DNA of 64,000 nt, from the NCBI RefSeq assembly GCF_014652455.1, contig NZ_BMYV01000002.1, positions 496,001 to 560,000 on the forward strand, in the 5' to 3' direction. A model generated the notes under the pieces. The model searched no databases, was not told the origin of the DNA, and saw nothing but the letters and a program-made list of their open reading frames with translations. A program made the position numbers and the translations under genes. The DNA comes from Litorimonas cladophorae (lineage in GTDB: Bacteria > Pseudomonadota > Alphaproteobacteria > Caulobacterales > Maricaulaceae). Below, in pieces: positions 52,506 to 61,172 of this stretch (the first letter of the stretch is position 1; each line of letters opens with the position of its first letter).

Positions 52506-52981
52506 TTTTTAATCAGGGAGAGCTGTTCTGCTTCTTCTTGTTCGAACAAACGGTATCTCAAGCTATCAGGCGAGACCATGCCGTCCTCGCGGAAACAAAA
52601 ATCATCGCGCAGTGTCTTTTGTCCGACCGCTTGCCCATCACGATTGAGCGTCAAGGTAAGGGTCGTTGAGGAGGTACAGCCCCCCAGTTGTCCCTGTTTA
52701 TGGGCCAGATTGCGCAGATATTTATCAACCCCCGCCATGTCTTCGAATCCTACGGTTTTGGTTTCGTCGCCATAGGCTACAGTTTCAGGCGTGAATGTCA
52801 TAACCCCCGATTCATAGTGGAAGCATCCTGCGGAGGTGAATGAGACAGAAATCGTCGTATCATTCTGCATGTTCACAAAGGAAAATCGATCAATGTCATT
52901 GAGGGTCGGCGGCGTAGCGGCGGTCGCTGTAAGCGCGATCATCGCGAAAAAGGATATGAGGCAGGTTTTCAAAAGAGTCAT
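52502..52981 (-). CDS. Small secreted protein of unknown function
   Basis: 159 residues, not recognised. Signal peptide (MTLLKTCLISFFAMIALTATAA), then a mature part of about 137 residues, beta-rich, with three cysteines (AGCFHY, GGCTSS, DFCFRE), so at least one disulfide is possible outside the cytoplasm. Its end overlaps the cyclo-ligase start by 4 bp, so it is first in that operon, an odd partner for folate metabolism. META-type fold is possible but not supported by a motif. Confidence 0.75.
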   Translation of the reverse strand: MTLLKTCLISFFAMIALTATAATPPTLNDIDRFSFVNMQNDTTISVSFTSAGCFHYESGVMTFTPETVAYGDETKTVGFEDMAGVDKYLRNLAHKQGQLGGCTSSTTLTLTLNRDGQAVGQKTLRDDFCFREDGMVSPDSLRYRLFEQEEAEQLSLIKK

Positions 52982-53042
52982 ATTTTAACCGCTCCATTCA
53001 ATCTTGAAGACGCCGCCGATGATAGGCGTCGGACAAGTTTAA

Positions 53043-53215
53043 AAGTGACGGCAACCACGATGTCCGTGACCGCTTAAGAATCCTCGTGAACCAGAAGTTC
53101 AGGTGGGCGCCGGAATTACGTAAACCACGATCTACGCAGAGCCAGCTCCCTAAGGATAGATTAAGGTCCGGTGGATTAGTGCAATTCACGAAACCCGCAG
53201 CGACCGTCAAGCTCT
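53043..53215 (-). ncRNA. ssrS: Candidate 6S RNA
   Basis: About 170 nt on the minus strand upstream of the cyclo-ligase operon, the usual ssrS place. A long irregular hairpin can be folded: TGACGG (53204-53209) pairs with CCGTCA (53046-53051), CGTGA with TCACG next inward, then an asymmetric bubble, a CCGGA/TCCGG apical stem, and a small TGAAC-TTCTG-GTTCA hairpin on the 3' side of the bubble, like the one in E. coli 6S RNA. A T-run follows the closing stem. Such RNA mimics an open promoter and binds housekeeping RNA polymerase. I rely on structure plus synteny; ends are approximate. Confidence 0.7.
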
Positions 53216-53266
53216 ATGTGGCGCGTGTGCAGGGGTTGCGCAAGTGACAACGGCTTAATTCCGCAT

Positions 53267-54310
53267 TCAGCGCCGATTTAACGCAGCCTGAAAATCGGCC
53301 TCTAAGTCATCGGCGATTTTCTCATGCTCTGCGGCCGTGGGATGGCTGTCCCAAGGTTCACCTTCATAAAGGCCAACTTCGAGGTAACGGACTTGCGGCG
53401 TCTCAAAACTCTGCGCGACCTCTCGGACATAGGCTTTTAGGGTCTCGCCTTTCTCTCCGCCTGTCATCGGAGACGAGATGAGGAAAATTTGGGCCTTCGG
53501 GTAATCCTTTTGGATACGCGCTACGAAAGTTTTATACGCCACCACCCAGCTTTCGCGATCGGGAATACCCGTGTTGAAATCATTCGTACCGAGCATCACT
53601 GAAACAATATCGGCTTGATAATCGGCGGGGTCCCAGAGGTAGTCGGGATTGTCAGGCAAGACGCGGTCGTAAAATTGCGGCGCATTATTTGTGTCGGTGA
53701 TGCCCTGCCAATCGCGTACTAATCCCCGCCCGCCGTAAGCGACTTGATGAACTTGGGCGTTGAGACGATTTCCCAATACGCGGGGGTAGGCGAGGCGGGC
53801 GTTTGAAACCGCTTCGCGTTGACCCGCATCATTGATGCGGGATTGCGTGCCTGTGCCAGCCGTGATGGAATCGCCAATGAAGAGAAGTTTACTTTTGGGG
53901 AATGGGGTTGGGTCAATAAAATTGGATCTTGGAGATATCTCAGTTAAAATAATATCTCCCTGCCATGCCTCATTTCTCCGGATAATATCGACCTCTAATT
54001 TATTGTCTTCGCTATCGATAAAAATCGTAAGTGGCGAATAACGATCCAATTCCACTGTTCCCCAATCGTCACCATTGGTTCGAATATCAACGGCGAGCAA
54101 TTCTATGTTTCCGCCGGGCGCAATCGTGAACTGAAGCGCATTCCCGTCGGTTGCTAACCGTAGACGGTTACCTGGAAATGAAAGTCGAATGCCTTCATCT
54201 GTGTGGAGTGCGCGACCTTCGACGATGACCGTCTCAAATGTAGTTTTAGGCTTTTGTGCCACGCACGATGCTAGAAAAATACTTGTTAGAACAATGACCC
54301 CGAACCGCAC
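53267..54310 (-). CDS. SGNH-hydrolase lipoprotein (CE2-like esterase)
   Basis: 347 residues. Lipobox LASC (Cys16), an N-terminal beta-sandwich (about 25-135), and a C-terminal SGNH hydrolase (about 140-345): nucleophile S148 in FIGDSITAG, oxyanion Gly in YGGRGL, Asn in LGTNDF, and the Asp-x-x-His pair in DSHPTAAEH. This two-domain order matches carbohydrate esterase family 2, which removes acetyl groups from polysaccharides. Surface or periplasmic anchoring is expected. It begins 1 bp after zapA, an unusual partner. Confidence 0.88.
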   Translation of the reverse strand: MRFGVIVLTSIFLASCVAQKPKTTFETVIVEGRALHTDEGIRLSFPGNRLRLATDGNALQFTIAPGGNIELLAVDIRTNGDDWGTVELDRYSPLTIFIDSEDNKLEVDIIRRNEAWQGDIILTEISPRSNFIDPTPFPKSKLLFIGDSITAGTGTQSRINDAGQREAVSNARLAYPRVLGNRLNAQVHQVAYGGRGLVRDWQGITDTNNAPQFYDRVLPDNPDYLWDPADYQADIVSVMLGTNDFNTGIPDRESWVVAYKTFVARIQKDYPKAQIFLISSPMTGGEKGETLKAYVREVAQSFETPQVRYLEVGLYEGEPWDSHPTAAEHEKIADDLEADFQAALNRR

Positions 54311-54670
54311 TTAACTCGCCAATTTCGCCGCCAATCCCTCAATCCGTTTGGCTGCCTTCGCTAGGGCCTTTGCCGCATCGGCTTGGCTCTTGGCGCTGGC
54401 GAGTGTGGCGGCGTCACGCTCTTGTCGGAGGCCTGCGGCGCGCGCATCGACGCGCAGGTCTAGGTTCTCATTCGTGTCCTCGACTTCATCCATCATTGTT
54501 ATACCTGCCATCACCAAAAGGCGGAGGTCACCGATCTGGCCAAATTGATTGGCCATTTGGGCAACACGGTCATCAAGTTTTTGACCCAGGCGAAGCAAGC
54601 GCTCCTCCTCGCCGTCCTCGCATCCCATGGCATATTTGCGACCATTTATGTCTAGGCTGACTTTTCCCAT
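54311..54670 (-). CDS. zapA: Cell division protein ZapA
   Basis: 119 residues. N-terminal SLDINGRKYAMGCEDGEEERLLRLG with the ZapA head fold, then a long coiled coil (about 70-115) rich in Ala, Lys and Arg. ZapA cross-links FtsZ filaments at the division site. It is next to a DUF4164 coiled-coil protein, the usual alphaproteobacterial pairing. Confidence 0.92.
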   Translation of the reverse strand: MGKVSLDINGRKYAMGCEDGEEERLLRLGQKLDDRVAQMANQFGQIGDLRLLVMAGITMMDEVEDTNENLDLRVDARAAGLRQERDAATLASAKSQADAAKALAKAAKRIEGLAAKLAS

Positions 54671-54671
54671 C

Positions 54672-54989
54672 TTATCCTCCAGATGCGTTTTGAAGCGCCC
54701 CGCGCACCACCGTCATGACACGGTCCAGCTCAGCCTCGCTGTCTTGTGTCAATTTGGCAAATTCCGCCTCTCGTGCCGCTAGCCGGTCTTTCGCGGCTTG
54801 CGCATCGGCCGCCATTTCATCCAGTTGCGCGGCCAGCTTTACTCGATCTTGACGGAAGGCGTCACTATCCTGCGCGCCTGTTTCCAATTTCTGCATTCGC
54901 AACAAGAGCGCATCAATGCCCACCTCGAGCGAATCAACGGCTCGATCCAATTCCGCTTCAGCAGATTTCATGTCAGCGCTGTCATTCAT
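54672..54989 (-). CDS. DUF4164 coiled-coil protein
   Basis: 105 residues, nearly all predicted coiled coil with Leu heptads (LDRAVDSLEVGIDALLLRM, then Ala-rich repeats). No cysteine or signal peptide. It is located 1 bp upstream of zapA on the same strand and divergent from gap. The family is only defined by sequence; a ZapB-like role at the division site has been suggested by position but is unproven. Confidence 0.82.
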   Translation of the reverse strand: MNDSADMKSAEAELDRAVDSLEVGIDALLLRMQKLETGAQDSDAFRQDRVKLAAQLDEMAADAQAAKDRLAAREAEFAKLTQDSEAELDRVMTVVRGALQNASGG

Positions 54990-55015
54990 TTAATTCTTCC
55001 AGACTCGCAAATATC

Positions 55016-55046
55016 TTGACAGAATGGCCCGCAAATTGCTGGAAAA
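55016..55046 (+). promoter_or_regulatory. Possible gap promoter
   Basis: A consensus -35 TTGACA (55016-55021) lies about 100 bp before gap. The -10 region 17-18 bp later (CTGGAA or TGGAAA) is poor, so this is only a candidate. Confidence 0.3.
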
Positions 55047-55124
55047 CAAGGGGTTTATGTTGACTTGTCTCACTGTCCTCCGCAAGGGGTGCGGGTTTTT
55101 TCGAACCGTAGGAAATGTACGAAA

Positions 55125-56144
55125 ATGACCATAAAAATTGGTATTAATGGCTTTGGTCGCATTGGGCGCCTCGTGGCGCGCGCCTTGGCGGAATATGACA
55201 TTTCGGACATAGAGTTGGTTGCCATCAATTCGCCCGGGGCCATTGAAACCTCGACGCATCTTCTGCGCTATGACTCTGTGCATGGTCGTTTTGGCCATAA
55301 AGTTGAAATGGGCGAGGGCTATATTGATTTCGGTCGTGGCTGCGTTGCCATGAGCCATGAACGCGATCCGGGCGCCGTTGATTGGGGCGGACTGGGCGTC
55401 GATGTCGTCATGGAATGTACAGGTATTTTCCGCTCCAAAGAGAGCGTCCAACCGCATTTGCAAGCTGGCGCGAAAGCGGTCTTGATCTCGGCGCCTGGTA
55501 CAGGCGTTGATAAAACAATTGTTTATGGCGTGAACCATAATGACATTACAGGCGACGATAAGGTTGTCTCTTGCGCGTCTTGTACGACGAATTGCCTGGC
55601 TCCTGTTGCAAAGGTCTTGATGGATACCGTCGGTATTCGCCGTGGCTTTATGACCACCGTTCATAGCTATACCCAAGATCAACGCATCCTAGATAACAGC
55701 CACAAAGACTTATATCGTGCCCGCGCGGCGGCTTTGAACATGATCCCGACCAGCACCGGCGCGGCCAAAGCGGTGGGACTTGTCATCCCAGAGCTCAAAG
55801 GTCGTCTCTCAGGTTCGGCTGTCCGCGTGCCAACGGCCAATGTCTCCATGGTTGATCTGGCGTTTCAGCCCGAGATGAAAACAACTGCTGAAGAAATTAA
55901 TGCTCTCATGGCCGAAGCTGCGGCAGGTCCCATGAAAGGCGTGATTTGCTATTCTGAAAACCCGCTGGTGAGTTCCGATCTTAATCATGACCCGCATAGC
56001 GCAATTTTTGCCTCCCTTCTGACGAAAGCGCTCGACGGTGATTTGGTAAAAATCATTGCGTGGTATGATAATGAGTGGGGTTTTGCTAACCGTATGATCG
56101 ATGTTGCCCGCGTTATGGGCGAAAATATGGATCATGCCGCATGA
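55125..56144 (+). CDS. gap: Glyceraldehyde-3-phosphate dehydrogenase, type I
   Basis: 339 residues. NAD-binding INGFGRIGRLVARA (8-20), catalytic Cys in CASCTTNC (about 154), His in RRGFMTTVHSYTQDQ, and WYDNEWGFANRM at the end. ATG 55125 fits family N-termini and has AGGA upstream; an earlier in-frame start at 55065 adds 20 unrelated residues. Central glycolysis/gluconeogenesis. pgk follows by a 4-bp ATGA overlap. Divergent from DUF4164 and zapA; transketolase, which often sits between them, is absent. Confidence 0.97.
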   Translation: MTIKIGINGFGRIGRLVARALAEYDISDIELVAINSPGAIETSTHLLRYDSVHGRFGHKVEMGEGYIDFGRGCVAMSHERDPGAVDWGGLGVDVVMECTGIFRSKESVQPHLQAGAKAVLISAPGTGVDKTIVYGVNHNDITGDDKVVSCASCTTNCLAPVAKVLMDTVGIRRGFMTTVHSYTQDQRILDNSHKDLYRARAAALNMIPTSTGAAKAVGLVIPELKGRLSGSAVRVPTANVSMVDLAFQPEMKTTAEEINALMAEAAAGPMKGVICYSENPLVSSDLNHDPHSAIFASLLTKALDGDLVKIIAWYDNEWGFANRMIDVARVMGENMDHAA

Positions 56145-57322
56145 GCTTCAATCGTATAGAATCCGCTGAATTAGCGGGCAAGACTGCCATCGTCCGCGTG
56201 GATTTCAATGTTCCACGGGATGCAGACGGAAACATCACGGATGACACACGCATCCGGTCGGCCCTGCCAACTATCCAACATCTGCAAGGCCATGGCGCGA
56301 AGACCGTTCTGTTATCTCATTTTGGACGCCCAGAAGGACAGCCAAACCCTGACATGTCGTTGCGGTTTATTGTACCCGCTCTTGAGAAAGCGCTCGGCGA
56401 GACAGTCACATTTGTTGAACGACCTAGTCCTGATATGATCGCTGACCTTGACCAAGACGCTATCGTTTTGGTCGAAAACACGCGGTTTTCTGCAATGGAA
56501 ACACAGGGCGATCCAAAGATGGCGAAATTCCTCGCCAGCCTTGGCGATGTCTTTATCATGGACGCCTTTTCAGCGTCGCACCGTAAACATGCCAGTAGCG
56601 CTGTTATTGGTGAATATCTCCCGTCTTACGCCGGTCTGGCTATGGAACGCGAGCTTGATCACTTAGCTGCCGCGCTGGACCATCCAGAGACGCCGGTCAT
56701 GGCGCTCGTCGGCGGTGCCAAAGTCAGTACAAAAATTGACCTTCTGGAAAACCTCGTCTCCCGCCTCGATACACTCGTGATCGGCGGGGGGATGGCCAAT
56801 ACATTCCTCTATGCCCAAGGTCATGATGTCGGCGCGTCACTGTGCGAGAAAGACCTGCGCGACAAGGCTCTCGACATTCTCAAGGCGGCCGAGAAAGAAA
56901 ATTGCCGCATCGTCTTACCCGTGGACGTCGTTGTTGCGACCGAGTTCAAAGCCAATGCGGAGAGCCGCGTCTGCGGTCTGGGCGAGGTCAAGACCAATGA
57001 GATGATCTTGGACGCGGGCCCTGATACGGTGTCCGCTATTCTAGATGTCATGGACGCTTCAAAGACCCTAATTTGGAACGGGCCGCTGGGCGCGTTTGAA
57101 ATGACCCCATTTGATACATCGACGGTTGAATGCGCGAAATACGCGGCCAAGCTCTGCCGTAAAGGCAATCTCATCTGCGTTGCAGGCGGCGGCGATACAG
57201 TTGCCGCGCTGGCCTTGGCCGACGTGCTTGATGACTTCACATTTATTTCTACAGCTGGTGGCGCCTTCCTCGAATGGATGGAAGGCAAAACTCTGCCTGG
57301 TGTAGATATTCTTAAAGCCTAA
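56141..57322 (+). CDS. pgk: Phosphoglycerate kinase
   Basis: 393 residues, two-domain kinase transferring phosphate between 1,3-bisphosphoglycerate and ADP. Signature IVRVDFNVPRDADG, LLSHFGRPEG, the ATP-domain GGAKVSTKIDLLENL, WNGPLGAFEM, and GGGDTVAAL at the end. Coupled to gap; the class I aldolase gene follows 27 bp later, so gap-pgk-fba form one glycolytic unit. Confidence 0.97.
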   Translation: MSFNRIESAELAGKTAIVRVDFNVPRDADGNITDDTRIRSALPTIQHLQGHGAKTVLLSHFGRPEGQPNPDMSLRFIVPALEKALGETVTFVERPSPDMIADLDQDAIVLVENTRFSAMETQGDPKMAKFLASLGDVFIMDAFSASHRKHASSAVIGEYLPSYAGLAMERELDHLAAALDHPETPVMALVGGAKVSTKIDLLENLVSRLDTLVIGGGMANTFLYAQGHDVGASLCEKDLRDKALDILKAAEKENCRIVLPVDVVVATEFKANAESRVCGLGEVKTNEMILDAGPDTVSAILDVMDASKTLIWNGPLGAFEMTPFDTSTVECAKYAAKLCRKGNLICVAGGGDTVAALALADVLDDFTFISTAGGAFLEWMEGKTLPGVDILKA

Positions 57323-57349
57323 ACTCTCAAGACGACACGGAGCGCAACG

Positions 57350-58396
57350 ATGAACCTCGAAGCCCTAAATAAAATCGCAGTAAAAATGGTGGAGCCTGGA
57401 ACAGGTATCCTCGCTGCCGATGAAAGCACTGGCACAATTGGGAAGCGCTTTGCGTCGATCAATACGGAAAACAACGAAGATAATCGCCGCGCGTGGCGGG
57501 AAATGTTGTTCCGTACACAGCCTGCCATGCAAGACCACATCAGTGGCGTTATCTTATTCGATGAGACTCTGCGTCAGTCAGCCGAAGACGGTACATCCTT
57601 CGTCAAGCTCATCCAAGATGCAGGCGCTATTCCAGGTATCAAAGTCGATAAAGGCATTACGCCACTCGCGGGTCGCCCTGGTGAAACGATTACTCAAGGC
57701 CTCGACGGCTTGCGTGAACGTTTAGCTGAATATTACGAGCTGGGCGCACGCTTCGCCAAATGGCGCGCCGTGATCGAGATTTCTCATCCGGATATCAAAG
57801 TGGGCCGCACGCCAACAAATGGCGGGATAAAAGCCAATAATCACGCCTTAGGTCGTTACGCGGCGCTTTGCCAAGAGGCTGGCATTGTTCCAATCGTCGA
57901 GCCTGAGATTCTAATGGGCGGTCATCATTCTGTTGAGCGCTGCCACGAAGTCACAGAGCGGGTTTTGAACTCCCTTTTCACCGAGCTATATGAACAAGGT
58001 GTGGCCCTAGAGGGAATCGTGTTGAAGCCGAATATGGTCGTTGCGGGCAAGCAATGTGCGGAGCAACCAACTCGCGAAGAAATCGCCACGCGCACGATCA
58101 AAGTTCTCAAAGACACAGTCCCATCTGCGGTTCCTGGCATCGCCTTCCTGTCCGGCGGACAAGAGAATGAAGAAGCGACACGCAACCTAGATATGATGAA
58201 CAAAATTGGCGGTTTCCCTTGGAAGCTAACCTATTCTTTCGGTCGCGCGCTCCAGCAATCCGCCCTCTTTGCTTGGCAAGGTAAGGCAGAGAATTACGAT
58301 GCAGCGCAAAAAGCGTTCAATCACCGCGCCCGCATGAACGGCCTGGCCAGCACGGGCGATTGGAGTGCGGCGATCGACGACGAAGTCGACGCATAG
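57350..58396 (+). CDS. fba: Fructose-bisphosphate aldolase, class I
   Basis: 348 residues, Schiff-base aldolase: GILAADESTGTIGKRF at the start, KVDKGITPL, AKWRAVIEI, and the Schiff-base Lys in VLKPNMV (about residue 228), plus FLSGGQENEEATRNL. It is not the zinc-dependent class II form. Cleaves fructose 1,6-bisphosphate. A GC-rich hairpin follows 30 bp downstream. Confidence 0.95.
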   Translation: MNLEALNKIAVKMVEPGTGILAADESTGTIGKRFASINTENNEDNRRAWREMLFRTQPAMQDHISGVILFDETLRQSAEDGTSFVKLIQDAGAIPGIKVDKGITPLAGRPGETITQGLDGLRERLAEYYELGARFAKWRAVIEISHPDIKVGRTPTNGGIKANNHALGRYAALCQEAGIVPIVEPEILMGGHHSVERCHEVTERVLNSLFTELYEQGVALEGIVLKPNMVVAGKQCAEQPTREEIATRTIKVLKDTVPSAVPGIAFLSGGQENEEATRNLDMMNKIGGFPWKLTYSFGRALQQSALFAWQGKAENYDAAQKAFNHRARMNGLASTGDWSAAIDDEVDA

Positions 58397-58426
58397 GCCT
58401 ACACGCTTTTTTACAGTCTGCTACAG

Positions 58427-58448
58427 AGACGCGCGAAACCGCGCGTCT
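58427..58448 (+). terminator. Hairpin after fba
   Basis: Perfect 9-bp stem AGACGCGCG (58427-58435) / CGCGCGTCT (58440-58448), loop AAAC, then an interrupted T-run. Placed to end the gap-pgk-fba transcript. Confidence 0.7.
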
Positions 58449-58574
58449 ATTGGGGCTTTTAAAATTATCGCGTTGCATATGAAGCGCCGACGATTGTCCT
58501 TGGATATGGCTTCCGCGTGATGTCGTGACTATAGTGTGAGTTCAGATATGACCTCTCGTTTGAAAGCCGTCGCC

Positions 58575-59687
58575 ATGCAATTTATTGATCTTCACGCGCA
58601 ACAAGCGCGGCTAAAAGCCGAGATCGACGCAGGCATCGCCGCTGTCTTGGAAAGCGGACAATATATCCTTGGGCCTCAAGTTACCGAATTTGAGAACAAA
58701 CTCGCAGCTTTCGCCGACGCTAAACATGCCGTCAGCTGCGCAAATGGGACAGATGCGATCCTGCTGCCTTTGATGGCTTGGGGTGTTGGTCCTGGCGACG
58801 CTGTATTCTGCCCATCCTTCACATATTGTGCGACAGCCGAAGTTGTGGCGCTTGCGGGCGCGACACCTGTCTTCGTCGATATAGATCGTGACACTTACAA
58901 CATGTGCGCCAAGAGCCTTAAACAGGCGATCCAAGATGTTGAGGCTAAGGGTGAATTGACGCCCAAAGCCGTCATCGTCGTCGATCTATTTGGGCAATGT
59001 GCCAATTACGACGCTCTCTCGCCCATCATCCGTGAGGCGGGTCTGCATTTTATTTCTGATTGTGCGCAAGGCTTTGGTTCGACGTTAAATGGCAAACACC
59101 CTCTGGCGTGGGCAGATGTCGAGACGACGAGCTTCTTTCCCGCTAAGCCTCTCGGCGCTTACGGGGATGGCGGTGCGACGCTGACCAATGATGCGGAAAT
59201 GGATCGAGTCCTGCGGTCCCTGCGGATGCATGGCAGTGGCGTCGACAAATATGATAATGTGCGGATCGGCCTGAACTCCCGGCTCGATACGCTTCAAGCC
59301 GTCATTCTCTTGGCTAAACTCGGTATTTTTGCGGATGAAATCGAAGCCCGAAACAAAATTGCAGCGCGCTATTCCGAAGGTTTGAAGAGCAATACACTCC
59401 GCACGCCAGCTGTTTTGGATGGGGTCATCTCAACTTGGGCACAATATACGGTCGAAGTGTCGGACCCGACGGCCTTTGCTGACACGCTAAAAGCTCACGG
59501 CATTCCGACGGCCCGATATTATCCGCGACCTATACATATGCAAACCGCCTATATGGACTATCCGATTTGCTCGGATGGGCTACCCAATACTATGGCCTGT
59601 AAAGAACATGTCATCAGCCTACCGATGCATGGCTATCTGTCTGAGGATGACCAAGACCGCATCATTGAAGCGGCAAAGGCTGTTTAA
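58575..59687 (+). CDS. DegT/DnrJ/EryC1/StrS-family sugar aminotransferase
   Basis: About 370 residues, PLP-dependent, of the fold that aminates keto sugars on nucleotide carriers. It starts MQFIDLHAQQARLKAEID like family members; in-frame GTG 58536 and ATG 58548 are alternatives and none has a strong ribosome site. Landmarks: SCANGTDAILLPLMAW, DCAQGFGST, and the PLP Lys in FFPAKPLGAYGDGGA, with NSRLDTLQAVIL. Probable substrate is a 4-keto-6-deoxy or 3-keto nucleotide sugar for surface polysaccharide. It shares its last 4 bp with convergent glmM. Confidence 0.9.
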   Translation: MQFIDLHAQQARLKAEIDAGIAAVLESGQYILGPQVTEFENKLAAFADAKHAVSCANGTDAILLPLMAWGVGPGDAVFCPSFTYCATAEVVALAGATPVFVDIDRDTYNMCAKSLKQAIQDVEAKGELTPKAVIVVDLFGQCANYDALSPIIREAGLHFISDCAQGFGSTLNGKHPLAWADVETTSFFPAKPLGAYGDGGATLTNDAEMDRVLRSLRMHGSGVDKYDNVRIGLNSRLDTLQAVILLAKLGIFADEIEARNKIAARYSEGLKSNTLRTPAVLDGVISTWAQYTVEVSDPTAFADTLKAHGIPTARYYPRPIHMQTAYMDYPICSDGLPNTMACKEHVISLPMHGYLSEDDQDRIIEAAKAV

Positions 59688-61033
59688 CTTTTAGACTGCT
59701 GCCGCACGACTTCGACAAGCTGATCGGCAATTCGCTCCACTTGAGTCGCATCGTCGCCCTCGGTCATGACGCGGATGAGCGGTTCTGTGCCCGAGGCGCG
59801 GACAAGTACACGGCCCGACGTGCCAAATTCAGCTTTCGCCGCGTCTATCGCAGATAAGAGCGCTGGGCTTTGCATTGGATTTGCGCCTGCGTAACGCACA
59901 TTTTTGAGCAATTGCGGTACGGGTTCAAAGACGGACAGAGCTTCGCTCGCAGGTTTCCCGATGCGAATGATCGCCGCCAAGACCTGCAAAGCCGCTATCG
60001 TTCCATCTCCCGTGGGGGCGTAATCTGTCATCAATAGATGCCCAGACTGTTCTCCGCCAATATTATATCCGTCTTGGCGCATTCGCGCAGCAACATGGCG
60101 ATCACCAACATCCGTGCGGATGAAACTCATATTTTGAGATTCGATGAAGCGCTCTAACCCTAAATTGGACATGACCGTTGCAACAATCCCAGGCTTAGAA
60201 AGCAAGCCGTTCTTGTTCCAATTCGATCCGATCAAGCCCAACAGCTGGTCACCATCAATGATGCGCCCTTTTTCATCACACATGATCAAACGATCCGCAT
60301 CACCATCTAGGGCAACCCCAATATCCGCGCCCTCGGCAAGAACAGTTTCGGATAATAAATCTGTTTCGGTGGACCCGCAGTCTTTATTAATATTTACCCC
60401 ATTCGGGCTCACGCCGATCGGAATAATAACGTCAGCCCCCAGCTCCGCAAACGTCGCTGGTGCGGTTTTATAGGCGGCACCATTGGCGCAATCGATCACG
60501 ATCTTCAGCCCTGTCAAATCTAAGTCTGTGGGGAAACTGGATTTGCAAATGTTTACGTATTCGGCTTGCAGGTCATCGCGGCGTGACATCCGACCAAGGT
60601 CTGCCGATGGGACCAAAGCCGTGTCGGCCTCTAATAAATAGGCCTCAATTTGCGCTTCTGCAGCGTCAGAGAGTTTACAGCCATCAGGGCCAAAGAACTT
60701 AATTCCGTTATCTTGAAATTTATTGTGGGAGGCCGTGATCATGACGCCCAAATCTGCGCCCAGTTTTTGGGTCATTAACGCTACGCCAGGCGTGGGGATC
60801 GGGCCTGTCAAAGTGACGTCTAAGCCCACGGATGTCAGTCCCGCGACCAATGCAGCCTCAACCATATAACCCGATAGGCGCGTGTCTTTTCCGATTAAGA
60901 CAGAGGTGCGGGTTTTGCCGTTTGCGCGAAAATAACGACCTGCGGCTTGTCCTAGGTTTAGGATACTGGCGGGGGACATTTTGCCAGTATTTGCCAGACC
61001 GCGGACGCCATCTGTTCCAAAAAACTTACTCAT
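59684..61033 (-). CDS. glmM: Phosphoglucosamine mutase
   Basis: 449 residues. Interconverts glucosamine 6- and 1-phosphate for peptidoglycan and LPS precursor UDP-GlcNAc. GTDGVRGLAN at the N-terminus, the phosphoserine in TASHNKFQDNGIKFFG, the Mg-binding DGDADRLIM, GEQSGHL and the C-terminal RASGTEPLIRVM. These words separate GlmM from phosphomannomutases. GAGAG precedes ATG. Confidence 0.97.
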   Translation of the reverse strand: MSKFFGTDGVRGLANTGKMSPASILNLGQAAGRYFRANGKTRTSVLIGKDTRLSGYMVEAALVAGLTSVGLDVTLTGPIPTPGVALMTQKLGADLGVMITASHNKFQDNGIKFFGPDGCKLSDAAEAQIEAYLLEADTALVPSADLGRMSRRDDLQAEYVNICKSSFPTDLDLTGLKIVIDCANGAAYKTAPATFAELGADVIIPIGVSPNGVNINKDCGSTETDLLSETVLAEGADIGVALDGDADRLIMCDEKGRIIDGDQLLGLIGSNWNKNGLLSKPGIVATVMSNLGLERFIESQNMSFIRTDVGDRHVAARMRQDGYNIGGEQSGHLLMTDYAPTGDGTIAALQVLAAIIRIGKPASEALSVFEPVPQLLKNVRYAGANPMQSPALLSAIDAAKAEFGTSGRVLVRASGTEPLIRVMTEGDDATQVERIADQLVEVVRQQSKS

Positions 61034-61172
61034 ATGAACTCTCTCTAGCGCCTATCTCTGGACATAATGTGCCGCAAAACGTGAAATAAGAACAAAAAAA
61101 TCTGCGGTATACGAACGTTGCACGCGACGGGGCAGGGGTTTAGGTCAGCATCAGACTTGAAAGCGGTTCATT

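Noticed and set aside
52998-53210. 70-residue minus-strand ORF
   Set aside because: It overlaps the 6S RNA candidate, has no motif and no support from context.
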